A stretch of DNA of 64,000 nt, from NCBI GenBank assembly GCA_037043455.1, contig JAWPHD010008254.1:1-64000 (forward strand). Direction: 5' to 3'. Shown here piece by piece: positions 1-13,004 of this stretch; the stretch's first letter is position 1, and each line of letters opens with the position of its first letter. Position numbers and translations under genes: made by a program. The stretch comes from Cyrtodaria siliqua. Lineage: Eukaryota; Mollusca; Bivalvia; Adapedonta; Hiatellidae. Below the pieces are notes generated by a model. That model was not told the origin of the DNA, did no database searches, and saw nothing but the letters and a program-made list of their open reading frames with translations.

Positions 1-1159
1 GTTCCTATCGGTGACAGCAGCCGTCCCAGATTGAAAATATTAGCATGGTTATCTAAATTCTAATGCTTTACCATTTAAATGTCAGAAATACAAAGCAAAA
101 TCATAGATACGCACTTGTTTTGTTTTTATAAAAAGTCAAATTCTTCAGTTATGGAAGTTTGTTAACGTCACCCAATGACGTTGTTTGTTACACTGTTACG
201 TTATGTCACATACTGTTCAGATCGTAAACCCGTCATTTAAAGGTCGCAAAAATTGAGACATTAAGCAATGGAGTAGCGCGTTACAGTTGCATTAGAATAA
301 AGAATTGATGAGAGAAGAGGATATTTTATATCAGAACCTTTACTGCTGCATCAGCTATCACATATAGTCTCTTTTCAGCTATCATGGATCCTTGGATGCC
401 CCGCTTCAAAAAAGCGGCAGATGGTACCGTCTGTCTTAAAGACTCTGATAAAGCGCTACGAGTGAAAAATGTGAGAAATAGGGAGTGGATCCCAGCTGCA
501 AAACCTGAAAAGGTTAGACAGGAGGCAAAAGCCAGAGTTCTTGAAAAAGGAGGGGATCCAGGCAATTCTGTGCATATCTTAGGAGAGTACATTTGCCAGT
601 ATGGAGCTTTCAGGTAAAGCATACAGTAATTGTTACTGTGATGTACGAAAGACCTGCGGTGACTTCACATTTCAGAGCTCTCTTCTCTATCTCTCGCTGC
701 AGGAAATTTCACATGAATGTTCATAACTTCTCAGATTTAATAAGTAATCTGCTCATGCATGCATACTCTATATATATGTCTTAAAAACACTATGGCATAC
801 TCTTCGAAAAGTGCGTGGATAATTATCATGCATTTGAAAAACATTGTTGACAATAACAATAACTTATTCATGTTGTGATTACTTTAATGTAAGTATAAAG
901 TCTGAACTCTGAAGTGTAGAGTCACCACCGGTCTTTTGTAGTGATGGTAAAGTAATTGCTGAATGCTTGTTCGGCAATATATACCGCAATACAGTTTTGT
1001 GTTCCTCGGGTTTTATCTATTTTTATTGTTACCGGTATGCAGGTAGGCAATAGTTTTTAAACATGTAAACAAGACCTCACAAAGCTTTTAGTTTTGAATC
1101 AATTCCTGAAGTCAAAGCTGCAAGTATTTTTCCACCGATTTGCTTCAGCCTTCTTTAGG

Positions 1160-1370
1160 AAGGGGTCTCTGTGGTCGAGTGGTTAACATAGTTGCTCTGT
1201 AAACCTTCTCACCTCAGGCTCTCACCACTGCGGGTTCGAAGACCACTAGGGACTCGGCTTGTAAGTGAGGTGATGTTGATTCTGATGGATGGTGGGAGGT
1301 GTACAGTACTGGTTTAACCCAGGAATAAGTGGCTGGTCTGCCTCCACCACAAACAATTGACCACCAAACA
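1160..1370 (+). repeat. tRNA-derived SINE in intron 1 (unit A; also 23805-24015 and 45289-45499)
   Basis: Pol III-like A box TGGTCGAGTGG (1172-1182) and B box GGTTCGAAGAC (1233-1243), 51 bp apart, suggest a long-variable-arm tRNA ancestor. The body (GATGGATGGTGGGAGG ... GGTCTGCCTCCACCACA) recurs at 10560-10645. Confidence 0.65.
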
Positions 1371-2830
1371 AAGCTTCTGTTACTAAGGAACATTTGCAAA
1401 CTCAAAACAGGACTAGTATCTCAATCTTAAACCTGATCCAAACAGGGAATAGAGGTTTCATGTATGTAATAATGGTTTAGTGTTTAATTGTGTATAATAA
1501 TTACAGACTGAACTTTGATATATATGTAGGGGTAAGACCTTCAAATGGATGCTGGAAAACAGTATTGGATATGCAGCTTGGTCTGCTGTGGAAACTGAAA
1601 ATGAACAGGTCACTGACAGCAACGTCAACAATTTTGTGAACAAAAAGGCCTTACTTCAGTACACCGAGCTGTTTCCCGAAAGCAGGGAGGCCATGAGATT
1701 AAAAAGAATTGAGAGGGCGAAGAAAACGAGCCTTCCAAGCTACCGCTTTCCAAAGAACATACCACCGGGTAAGAGCTCCTTTTGTCGTGTATTACACGGA
1801 TTTATCACATAATTTGCAGTGTGGGAGAGTACTAAAGCCATGATATATTTATCATATAACACTAGTTAAATAAATATGCAACTGAAGGAAGAATCATAAT
1901 TTTTTCTTTTCCGTTCAGTTCAGAGTACATTGGAAATATACTCGGTGTTACAAAATCCAGGTCCGTGGCTCCAAGGTCAAGGTCATACTTAGATGTCAAA
2001 GATCACTTCAGGGGCATTTGTCACTTACAGTGACATTTCTTGTTTATTTATATATTTACAGTGTAGATACTTTTGGATCTCACAGGAAGTTAGGAATATA
2101 AATATGAATTAAATTGTAAATATAATTTATGGTCTGACGGAAGGGCTCGCTAGCGAGTGAAATTATTATTTTTGTAATTTGAAATCCGAAAAAGTGGGAA
2201 TGTTAGTATTTTAAAGCCACATTATGTTTATTTTCAACCTCAGCGCAGATGATACAGACTTTGTGTTGAGTATTATTGTATAATATTATTTAAAATTTGA
2301 CCTCCCTCTGTGACCTCCCTTGTTAGCCCATGTTTACATACACAATATCCATTTGACCCTGTAAGTTTGAAGGCTTACAAATAGTAAATGATAAGAGAAG
2401 ACAAAAATTACACATTGTGATAGCCATGCAGATGTAAAAAAAAAATTTGATTTTAAATCTTAAATTGGATGACTTGCCAATACACAAAATTTATGTTGTT
2501 TACAACCATAGAAATATTTTACAGTTGTGACAGAGCCTGTCTTACATTTATTTGAAGATGATTTGACAGATCAGGAATTATGTAAAGAAGCCGAGAAGTT
2601 TGAGTCTTTAACACAAGGTAAATATATAAAAAAAAATCAACTATAGTGAAACCTTTTATTGGAAGTTAACACTAGTCCTTAATATCGTAAGTAACAGCAA
2701 TTTAACTGTTCATATAAAGGTGAGTAAATAAGAACATAGAATGTCAATTGAAAAATGAGAATGCAGGAAAGTAGCTGAATTTTCTTCATCATTATGTCAT
2801 TTATCGCCACAATTATAGGTCCTGTATGGC

Positions 2831-3094
2831 CAGGGGCGTACCTGGACATACTCCTATACGCCCGTGCTTATAATTCATAGTCGGAAATTTGAAAAAGCTG
2901 AAAATGCGAAAAATGCAATAAAAAGTAAAGCCGAAGGGTGGTTAGGGTGACGCGTGTATAATTTAGTAAATATTCAATAAATCAAAGAAAAAAGAATGAC
3001 TGGAGAATTAGAATAGCTTTAAAATACGTTCGTTTTTTCCCAGGCCCCCAGAGCTCCCGTGCGTATACCCCAAAACACTCCAGGTTCGCCCCTG
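2831..3094. mobile_element. hAT-like miniature inverted-repeat element (also 25476-25739, 46960-47224)
   Basis: Terminal repeats CAGGGGCGTACCTGG and CCAGGTTCGCCCCTG are inverted with one mismatch, and the CAGGGGCG end is typical of hAT-derived MITEs. 264 bp, no coding capacity, inside intron 3. The flanking 8-mers do not match, so the insertion is old or the target duplication has decayed. Confidence 0.6.
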
Positions 3095-4234
3095 ATTGCA
3101 GTTGATTTAATTGGCAATTTTTCTTAGGAAGACCCAGTTGATAGTGGTATAACTTTCAACTATCCACAAGTAACTAACCTACAACAATAGAGTTGAACAA
3201 TCATCACTACAACTGCTTACCACAGAGAAGCTGAGACAGTTGTTAGAACAAGCAGATGATCAGTTGTCACACTAAGTATAAACATGATGAGTATTGTGTG
3301 GTTTTGTTTCAGAATTTTAATATGATTTAGTGTTTAGACTGTCCGGCCATCTGTATATCCATCCAGTTTCGTGTCACCACATCTACATGTATCGATGGAA
3401 TGATTTGCATTTAATTATGAACTCTTTGTTTCAGATTTACAGTGTGTGTCTGTGGATTGTATCTTTCTTTACTTGTTTTCAGTTGGGCCAAATTAGATTA
3501 TTGTTTCTAAGTTTTATTCTTTGGTACAGTGTTGTAAAGGAGTTTTCCAAAAAATGCTAAAATGTTTATATTGTGATTTAATAATATATTGTTTTTGTCT
3601 TGTAAGATTCCATAGTCGGGTAAGTTATTGTGGTGAATAATTATATAATCCAGCACCAGTGATTTTGTTAATATTCATTTAGGACAGTTACCCATTTGCA
3701 TTAAAGTTTAGGAAGATTTCCTTCTTTGGAACTGACAGAAGATTTGTTTTTTTCCTTTAAAATTAAAAAAAAAGTATCCTCCATGTATATTCATAGTGAA
3801 TCTTTTTATGACTACAGATTGCTCAGTTTCTTAAATATTATTAAAATCACTGGTTTCTTTGTCGTCACCTCACTTATACTCGCATTCGCACATCGTCATT
3901 ATTAAAACGTTTTCTTTTTAAAGAATATTTTTAAAATGTACCGTAATCAATTATTAATTTTGGTGTGCTTTTGGTGTGGTTATTAATATAGTCCGAAATA
4001 AGACTATGCTTATTTTAACACATACCTCTGATGATCATGACTGTGTCGTGAAGAATATAATTGTTTCCCAATTAACTGTTGTGCACATGAGGATGGTAGA
4101 ACTTCGTGAATCTTTTTGAATTGAAATGATTTATTATTAGAATAAATTTTATTAACATCATTGCTTGCCAGAGGCAAGCTTGTTTGTTTTATTGAGTAAT
4201 CCATACAATTACAAGTATAAGACTTGAAAAGCTT

Positions 4235-4303
4235 CATTTAACTGCTTTGTCATTTGTCATTTAACTGCTTTGTCATTTGTCATTTAACTGCTTTGTCATG
4301 TGT
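4235..4303 (+). repeat. 23-bp tandem repeat, three copies (also 26881-26949, 48366-48434)
   Basis: CATTTAACTGCTTTGTCATT plus TGT, in intron 3. Identical in all three units. Confidence 0.9.
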
Positions 4304-5777
4304 CAATATAAGCATAGTCGGTCTTAAACTATTATGTTTTACTCATTTATAGCTGTGCTTTCTTTCTATTGGATTTTGAAGTTTTTCATATTTTGACTAA
4401 ATGGTTATCATTGATAAATGACTTCTAGACTTTTCTTCTTCTTTATTTTCTCTTGCAGTGCTTCTGGTGTGTGCTAGTGTTAGCAGTTATAATTGCTTTC
4501 TCATATTAAACAATGATTATTTTTTTATTGAACAATAAATTCAAAATTTCATTCATAAATAAAACCAATACATTTGAAATTTAACACTATTAATTTTGTA
4601 AATGTTTTCAAATGATTATCAAATAGTATAGACAATTTATCAATACACAGTAATTTTATTTACATGTTCTCATAATTATACAGCCAATTAAAAAAGTAAT
4701 AAAAAAAACTGCTGTTCTGTATTTTAGCATGTGCTTGTATTTGATGTGTTTTATTCAGTGTCTCAATCACAGGCTAGCGGCTGGGTGTCTACCACTTCTG
4801 TAAGCGCTGTACCTCGACTGGCCTCACAAGCTTCACAACTGCCAGGTAATTAACTTTACTATGTAACTTGCAGGAACTAAAGATAGTTTTAAAGATCAGT
4901 ATAGACTATCATGAATTGCATCTTAAGAAAGTTTACTGTAGTATTTATCTGCTGTATTCTTTTCATTATTACTTATTGCACTGTATTTTCTTTCAGAACC
5001 ACAGTCAAAGACCAAGTGGTCTGTCCGAGCAGTTTCCAGTGCACCTGCACAGTCTGTGCGAAATCTACTCTTCAAGCAATCGACTCCCCCTTCAGGTAAC
5101 TGATCTCAGCTAGATATTGCACTTGTTACTACGACTACTGAAATGATTTGGTCAAAAGTTTTAAAAAAATATTGTGTCTGGTTAACCTTTGTTATTTTTT
5201 GGATGTATTGCACCTTAATTTTAGCTAGTTATTATATAAGCTCACCTGTCAGAGCTAATTGCTGATGTTAGCTATCTTTAGCAAGTCAGTCTGTTAAAGC
5301 TGGCATTCACTGAACAGTAAAATTACGCAGAAGAATTATTTTCATGGAATACGTTGCTATGACTAAATTGGGAATCGGACACTATTTTTGTAAGCTTTTC
5401 TTTAAGCAAGGTTTCTGCTTGTGCCCTTTCACTTCTTGTTTCTCATTGATTTAATATTACTTAACTTATATTACTTTGTTTTGCAGTGTCTCAACCACAG
5501 ACGAGCCAACAGATCCCAGTCCCTCCGTCTACTTCTGCTGCAACCAGTCAGCCTTCTGCTTTCCCCACAAGTGATGTAATTCTGCCAGACTCACAAGCTA
5601 CACAGACACTAGGTATTAATGAAACTTAAGTTATGTTGCAGGGACTGAAATAAATGATAAGCAGAAGCATTTTCATGCTATAGTTAACATCTTTGCATTG
5701 CAATCACATAATCATGCACCACTGGTCACTAGGCTGTATGAAGTACACAATGGCTTACCCACACAGAGGTTTTAAAT

Positions 5778-5957
5778 ACCAAACAGTGCCATATTGTCAA
5801 TGTCATCCGATCATTACCAAACAGTGCCATATTGTCAATGTCATCCGATCATTACCAAACAGTGCCATATTGTCAGTGTCATCCGATCATTACCAAACAG
5901 TGCCATATTGTCAATGTCATCCGATCATTACCAAACAGTGCCATATTGTCAATGTCA
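5778..5957 (+). repeat. 38-bp minisatellite, about 4.7 copies (also 28424-28603, 49909-50088)
   Basis: Unit ACCAAACAGTGCCATATTGT plus CAATGTCATCCGATCATT, in intron 6. It runs straight into an (AATG)n stretch and a GTGGGGTTTAACGTCCCGTT block, the reverse complement of a typical SINE 3' tail. Confidence 0.92.
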
Positions 5958-5995
5958 ATGAATGAATGAAGTGGGGTTTAACGTCCCGTTAACAC

Positions 5996-6325
5996 AAGCT
6001 TGTATCTCTCAGACCACTTGGCATTATGGATTGAAACTTCACACATGTATTCAGCATCGTTAGATAATACCACAGAGTCAGGTGACATAACTCTTACTTT
6101 TATTTTAACAGAATTATTGCCCCTTTAATACTTAAAAAACTTTGTTAAAGTTTGCATGAAAGCTTGGTTATAGTTGTATAAGTTTGTCTATAAGATTGGT
6201 TAAAGTTTGTATATAAGCTTGGTTAAAGTTTGTATGTAAGCTTGTATCTCGCACAGTACTGTACATAATGGATAGAAACTTCACACGTGCATTCAGCATC
6301 ATAAGAGAACACCACAGAGCCAGGT
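5996..6325 (+). repeat. Dispersed repeat with about 242-bp period (also 28642-28971, 50127-50456)
   Basis: Two roughly 87-bp direct repeats (5996-6082 and 6238-6324) starting AAGCTTGTATCTC and sharing GAAACTTCACAC and ATTCAGCATC. Between them is AT-rich sequence with AAGCTTGGTTAAAGTTTGTA repeats. I take this as a fragment of a common mollusc interspersed repeat. Confidence 0.55.
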
Positions 6326-6369
6326 TGTTTTTATGTTTATGAAGGTGTCTTAGTCATTGAAGATTGATT

Positions 6370-6440
6370 GAATTGGATTTTATAGTCGCACCAACAGCTA
6401 AGGTCATATGGCGACTTTCCAGCTTCCATTGGTGGAGTTG
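6370..6440 (-). repeat. Retroposon 3'-tail fragment (also 29016-29086, 50501-50571)
   Basis: GAATTGGATTTTATAGTCGC and CATATGGCGACTTTCCAGCTT match the full-length copy at 55380-55552. Another fragment lies on the plus strand at 11112-11185 (32607-32680) in intron 8. Confidence 0.6.
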
Positions 6441-6612
6441 TCATTGAAGAAAATGTTGACCAAAAAAAAAGGTTTTTACTGCCATATCTGACATACAATC
6501 CCATCCGCTCCTCCTCCCCCTCATGGACACCATAAAGCCAGTAGAGCGATACAGGCTCTCTTGGGCCTCTTCTTTTTAAATGCAATCTAAGTTTTGGTTC
6601 ACTTCTTTTTAG

Positions 6613-6901
6613 ATAAGTCAGTGCCTCTATATGTGGGATGGCGAAATACACTGCCCAAGTCGGACCATCACTGGATTTCGAAAGCTCTGTTTATATCATC
6701 CCATGGTGGGACAGTGCATTTGGACATAGATTGTATTGATCGTTGGTGGTGGTACCCTCCCCAACCAGCAGTCAACAGAAATATCAAACCATCCATTTCA
6801 AACTATTTCTCACATCCACTCTTCTTATGGATGCCACGAAAGTTGCTGAACATCAACCTGCATTGTCCACATGCAGACTGTACCAAGGAAGAGTTGAAAT
6901 C
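6613..6901 (+). pseudogene. Copy A exon 7, left fragment
   Basis: Equivalent to 29259-29547. Reads through the first cysteine pair to EELKS, then diverges at 6902. The hybrid frame stops at 6915-6917. One private missense change (Leu to Trp) lies near 6744. Confidence 0.85.
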
Positions 6902-8206
6902 AAGGAAAATGCAATAAAACAAATATTTTGAAGTTTTTAAAATTGCTGTTGCTAATGTCATATTTTGACAGAACGTTTGACGGAATTTGATGACATTAGC
7001 AACAACAAAAGTTGTTTAGATAACTGATATAATGGTAATTTTTGCAATAAAATCTTCATATTTTGGTTTACAGTAACCCAGACTACAGGTTTTGGATAGA
7101 ACAGCTTTTCAAAGTTTGTCTTTAGAGTGTTTACAAAGAAATATTAATGTTGCTAATGTCACATAAGTTTGACGGAATGTAGCTAATGTCATCTTTGCCA
7201 GAAATTTGACGGAATCTGGTGACATTAGCAACACAAGTTCTATAAATAAATGATACCATTGTAATACTTGTAATGAACTGTTCCTATTTTCATTTACAGA
7301 AACATAGACTGAATAAGTTTTGGATGGAAAGGATTTTCAAGTCCATTTTTAGAGTGTTTACAAAGAAATATTAATGTTGCGAATGTCACATTAAGTTTGA
7401 CAGAATGTAGCTAATGTCACATATGTTGCTAATGTCATCTTATTTGACAGAACATGTTCAATGTTTATTTTGGTGAAAGATTGTTGAATATTCACTCACA
7501 CTGTATAACTAAAACAGTGAATCAGGTTCAAACAAAATCCCTGTAAATTGGAAATGCATGTTTTAATCAAGGAAGGTTATTTGTTTAGTAGCAGGTTGTT
7601 GCTAATGTCATCTTGTGAATTTGACAGACATGACCTTAGCAACATTGTTTTTTGTAAAATAATATGTGTTGGACTATATAATATAAAATTATCTGTCTAT
7701 AGTTCCCATTATTGATAAATTAGATGATTTGCTGTCATTTTAAGGTCATAAGGGCCAATCAGAAATTATTTACATAAATGTTTGCCAATGTCAGTAAGTT
7801 TGACAGAAAACTTTCAAAATAAAAATAAAAATAAAAAAACATTTCTTATGCAGAAGAATCCACAGAATCTGCTTAACTGTTGTAAAATAATTTAGTATTA
7901 TTTATGTTCTAATCAGATCTAATGACATTTGCAATAAAAACATCTCGGACTTCAATTTATCTGCCTTATAAGAGTCATGTCACTTTATCGGGAGTTCATT
8001 CCGTCAAATTTCTAAAAATTAGCTAACTTTTTTTCCTTTTATTCTTTAAACTTTTGTAGATTTCTCTTTTTCACCGATTTTGCTGATACTTGATAGAGTA
8101 AACAATAAAAGGGGAACATACATGATAGACAAATATATACATTCAATGAGAAATACTGATGAAAGAAAAATTGACAGAATGGTGCACTCTTATATGGAAT
8201 ATGTCA
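6902..8206. mobile_element. 1,305-bp segment private to unit A, with a short-motif array
   Basis: Replaces 120 bp of exon 7. It contains GTTGCTAATGTCA or close variants in both orientations (direct 6948, 7149, 7181, 7410, 7425, 7598; inverted 6991, 7220, 7631) and about nine TTTGAC(A/G)GAA motifs (for example 6963, 6975, 7168, 7204, 7396, 7442, 7798). Near the right end TATAAGAGT...ATTCCGTCAAATT (about 7970-8010) recurs inverted at about 8165-8195. No open frame of note and no target duplication. Dense two-orientation motifs are typical of transposase-binding subterminal regions, so a deleted DNA transposon is the favoured but unproven reading. Confidence 0.4.
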
Positions 8207-9399
8207 TGCCCTCCTTTCACAGTTAGACATTGGACACCGCAGTCAATTTCCATGCATCCTCACATCCATGAAGGCCTGTGACATGAAGGTTGTACGCCTA
8301 ATGCGCCAGAGAGGTCTTGGAAACAGTAGCTCCCAGATTGCCAAGAAACTTTTGGAGCAGCACAACGAGGAGTGGCTAAATAGGACTATTCAGTACTTGA
8401 CTGATTGTAGCCCCCTCGCTAAAGCAGCAGCTGTTGGACTGCTGACACGCCAAGAGTTTGAAGACATTCCAAGTATGCCACCTGTTCCGCAGTACCGTTG
8501 GCTGATGCAGGTTTACATTCAGGACGTCCTACAGCGACTGGATGAGGTTAAAGCCGGTATAACCTCCATATTTGGAAGGGTCATCAAGATCGATTCGACA
8601 AAGAAGGTAGTGAGGAAGCTGGCTGGACAGAGTGCTGGAACCGCTGTATGGGCCACCAATGTTGGAAATGAGTATGGCCAAATACTTATGAGTGTGTTGA
8701 CTGCTGGTGAGGGATTTGGACTTGTACCAATGGTAGACGGGATCATTAAGCGCTACAGTGATGCCAAGATGCCTCCCCCTGAGCTCCTGTATGTGGATCG
8801 TGATTGTTGCGGATCATCCCCAGTCAGAAAGCTGTTCAGAGGGTGGGAGAGTATGCAGATACGTCTGGACATCTGGCACTTCATAAGACGTATGTCTGTC
8901 GGATGCACCACAGACTCACATCAGTTGTACGGATTGTTCATGGCACGTCTCAGCCAAAGCATCTTTATGTGGGACCAGGAAGACCTGAAGGCACTGAAGA
9001 ATGCAAAAAGATCTGAAATGCTGTCAGAACACATCGTCCACCCAACTGATGCAGATGTGATGCGTCGTATAACAAGGAGTGAACTTGCTCTTCACTGCCG
9101 CCGTACTACTCGTGGAGATAAGGAGACACGCGTTCTCATCACACAACTCATTGATGCTTTTGATGGTGAGAAAGGCAGAGATACGCTTGGAGTGCCACTC
9201 ATAGACAGCAAACGAATGAGGGATACTTGGAAGTCTCAGATAAAGCATGTTGCCTGCTTCCAAGATCCAATAGGTGCCCAGCTGTATATGAAGACAGGTG
9301 TGATGAAGAAGGGCAACTCAACCCTGAATACATACAGGTGTGCACGAGGTTCCACATCTTTAGAAAGCTTCCATCTACACCTGAACCGATTCATTCCAG
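8207..9399 (+). pseudogene. Copy A exon 7, right fragment with DDE-like core
   Basis: Equivalent to 29668-30860, starting at TGCCCTCC. Open from Met 8268 to the GTATGT donor, with all DDE-like residues retained. The bases CTCCTTTCACAG (8211-8222) resemble a 3' splice site, so cryptic splicing around the inserted segment is possible. Confidence 0.8.
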
Positions 9400-10271
9400 G
9401 TATGTAAGGATGACCAAAAGAAATTGTTGGTTTGCTGTTCCTTACCTACCCATAAAAAGAGGGCCATACCCAAATATTTCATAGCGATCATTCAACTAAT
9501 TAAAAAAGTAATGCATATTTTTCTTTTAATTTCTTATTAAATGTTTTTACTGTCTTCAGCCAAAAAAAAAGTTCACCTACCAACATACCCACTTGCTTAC
9601 AAAATCCTAGGTCTGTAAATGGCAAATAAATGTTTTATATATAATTTATGAATAATTTAACCTGAGATTATCATTAATCTTGCTTTAATAATATTATAAT
9701 ATTTATAGGTTATTATATTTGTATTGTGATATTTAGGACTTCACAACTTTATGAGCGCAATATTATTATGCAAAAGAGCGAGTGCATACATGTATATCAC
9801 AATACAACTTTAATAACCTTTGTATTGCATACGCATTTTCAACATAAAAATAAATAATTAGAACAAAAACATAGTAATGGTACTTAACTTTTTTTTCCAT
9901 CAAAAATCTATATTCGAAACAAACAAGTTTTCCTAATATAGCGTGGAAATTTACATCAATAAAAATAAAAGATCCCGGGACACACTCCATATGAAACGTC
10001 CGTATCGTTAAATGTTGACCACACCTGTTACATTGAAAGTGTACGAAGATTAAAAATATGTATGCAATATTATGAATGTGTGCATATTTACCTAACATTT
10101 GATAAGAAACATAGTAAATTGAACAATGTTAGAATGTGTAATATGCGACAACCTTAAGAGATCACTTTGGTATTTCTCCTGAACGTCCAATTAAATTAGG
10201 TTTAACTGTATATATTATCTATTTCCTGAACCCCATTTCTTTAATACCCCAAAATAGTGTAATTCTGGCAT

Positions 10272-10485
10272 TAAAGGAACAGTGCCGCCATGACTGACCT
10301 AGATAGTAAAGGAACAGTGCCTCCATGACTGACCTAGATAGTAAAGGAACAGTGCCTCCATGACTGACCTAGATAGTAAAGGAACAGTGCCTCCATGACT
10401 GACCTAGATAGTAAAGGAACAGTGCCTCCATGACTGACCTAGATAGTAAAGGAACAGTGCCTCCATGACTGACCTAGATAGTAAA
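10272..10485 (+). repeat. 35-bp minisatellite, six copies (unit A)
   Basis: Unit TAAAGGAACAGTGCCTCCAT plus GACTGACCTAGATAG. Near-perfect; the first copy has GTGCCGCCA. It lies in intron 7 directly in front of a decayed SINE. Confidence 0.95.
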
Positions 10486-10655
10486 GACGCTGCATCTAAA
10501 ACTTTCTCGCCTCTCACTGCTGCAGTTTTAAATCCGACATGGAGCTCGACTTATCTAGTGAGAACGTTTCGATGGATGGCGGGAGGTATACAGTACTGGT
10601 TCTAGCCAGTATCAATGGGTGGTCTGCCTCCACCACAAAGAACAGTCATATATAG
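10486..10655 (+). repeat. Decayed SINE in intron 7 (also 31981-32150)
   Basis: Shares with the intron 1 SINE the ACTTTCTCGCCTCTCACTGC region and the GATGGATGGCGGGAGG to GGTCTGCCTCCACCACA body. The B box has decayed to GTTTTAAATCC and the A-box end is replaced by the 35-bp minisatellite. Confidence 0.6.
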
Positions 10656-12054
10656 CCTAACATGTCCTCGAAATGATCAAGGTGGCCTGTGTTAGATAAT
10701 AATAGTCAAAACCTGAAAGTACGAAGATTTCGAAAAAAAAAAAATTGAAATGATTGTTATGTAAAAATCCATTTTAAACTCATAGATTACAAATATTCCA
10801 TAAATTTCAGGTACATTGGCCCATGACACGCTTTTCCAGGCATACTTGGTTGATGGTGTTGGAAGGTGGAACCAAGACAGAGAGACTACAGCAACAGGGC
10901 AATCCAAAGATGAGCCTCATTCATACAGTGGTCTCCTGCACCATACTGCAAATACTCTGTCGGAAGCCGTTCTTGGAAGAAAAATCAGCCCATCTTACAA
11001 ACTGCCTCGGAAATACACAGGTAATTTTATGACTTTGTTTATGCCTCCAGTCTCGAAGAGCTATTGGCATAATATTATAGTGTTCGTCTATTTTAACTTG
11101 TTTTATGATCTAAGCTGGAAAAGTTGCCATATGACCATAGCTGATGGTGCGACTATAAACTCAAATTCAATCAATTCAGTTAATTATGATTGAAGGCTAG
11201 TATATTATTTTATATTTGTGAAGCCTTAATTCATTTTTACTGACTGAGACAAATAAAGAAACACAAAATGGAAAATACTGACGAAGGATGAAAGCGGCAA
11301 TGACAGGTTAGAATAGTTTAAAAAAAAAGCAGCAGTTTTCCATTTCAGTTGTTTTAAGTACATGTACCATTTCATCACAGTGAGTATAGTGCAGACACTC
11401 GAAATGATTGGGCAAATCCTAAATGGTGTCAGAACTAAATCAGAACAGAAAAAAGCAAAACGACTTTTATACTCATCTTAGATTTGTGTTTGTTTTCAGG
11501 AGAACTGATTGGTTTGGAGTATTTGTTCAACCAGACTGGTAAATCTCTTCAAGACCGTGACATAGTCCTAGAGAAGCTGGAATCCGAATTGGAACTGGAT
11601 GTGGAAGAGGATGAAGGGTTTGGAGACATCCAGGTGGTAGAGGATTTAACGATTCCAACTTTGGAAGCAGAAGCCATGCCCCTACCTTTTTCAGCCATGC
11701 AGAAGATGACTCGGGAAGAAGAAGCCCAGCCCCTTCCTTCTTCAGCCATGAAGCAGAAGGCACAACTCATTCCAATTCTAACAGATACCGACTATAGTAC
11801 CATTAATGCCAGTTTATTGCCAGAATCTAGTCGTAAGTTTCTTTTATATTGTTCTATTTCATTGGATGGAAATTTCTTTATTTTTTACATGGTAAACCCC
11901 GTAACTATAGTCGCATAACTCTACCAAACTAGGTTTAATATAGACTAAATTTGTAACAAAACTTGTGTACGGGTGCAAAAGAAATACCAACACCAGCAGC
12001 AAGTTTGAATACATTTTTATAACATGATTTTCAAGAACGGCGCAGTACATAAAG

Positions 12055-12490
12055 GATCTTACATGAGTGCATGTTTCACATTGAATTTATTAAATGAGTT
12101 GGATAAAATTATAACATGCGAGGCTGTGTAAGCATCATATCAGTTATAACAAACAAGTTTAATAAAAATATGAAATTCTGTTTATCACATAACTCCATTA
12201 TTATTGTAGATGCCTGTATATAATGTCGTTTGATGATGTTGTATGTTTGCATAATGACGTCACATATTGACTCAGTTATCTCTCTGATACATCGAACAAC
12301 GGAACTACCTTGTCAATTTCCGTAAATTGGTATTTTAAGTATGAAGGAAATCGACGAGGCAATTCCAGCGCACAACAATCTGATTGGATAAGATCGAGAA
12401 ATAATTCTTCATTTTCATATTTATTAAACTAGTGTAATATAATTATATCATGGCTTTGTATAACTTGCACTTCACTACACACGTGATAAA
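12055..12490 (+). mobile_element. Composite foldback/TIR element 1 (also 33550-33986)
   Basis: Starts GGATCTTACAT, followed by a decayed hairpin region, then ATTCTG and TTTATCACATAAC (12181-12193), ending near ACGTGATAAA (12481-12490). Same order as elements 2 and 3. Lies in intron 9. No coding frame. Confidence 0.5.
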
Positions 12491-13004
12491 GTTGTTTACT
12501 AACTTATTTACAATACTGAGATAATTTTTGTAAATGAAAAAGCAGAGGGAAAATATTAACATATTATTAATGCATATATTTGTAATGTGATTTCCTAACA
12601 GATGGCCCCTTGATGGTTCCTAAGATAAGGAATGTACCTTGGACGGTTCCCGAGACATGGGCAGCAGACCAGGAGACGGCAGCCGATTCAACTTTCAAAA
12701 TAACAACAGGAGAGCAAGATGTAAGTAAGATTTCTCAAAGAAAAACAATTGGGATGAGTATACATACATGACTGAACTGTATTATAATGTAAATGATACA
12801 TCGGTATGAATGTATGCCACTAATTGTCTTAAATATTAAATCGGATTCAATATAAATATTACACAGTTTTATTTTGTTGTTACAAACTATATTTTAAAGT
12901 TCATTTAAAATACTTACAAAAAAAATCCTATAAAAGGAGATGTTTTTTGTCCATAAAAGTATTCCTTGTCATGTGTAGCTTCATCAAACCTCACAAAATG
13001 TTCT

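Noticed and set aside
5778..5957. CRISPR-like array of 38-bp repeats
   Set aside because: No unique spacers; the whole unit repeats, and the context is a eukaryotic intron.
5693..5965. 90-codon frame across the 38-bp minisatellite
   Set aside because: Repeats of the minisatellite in different frames; no splice or coding context.
8519..9263. Minus-strand and alternative-frame ORFs inside exon 7 (also in unit B)
   Set aside because: Shadows of the exon 7 frame, which alone continues across splice junctions.
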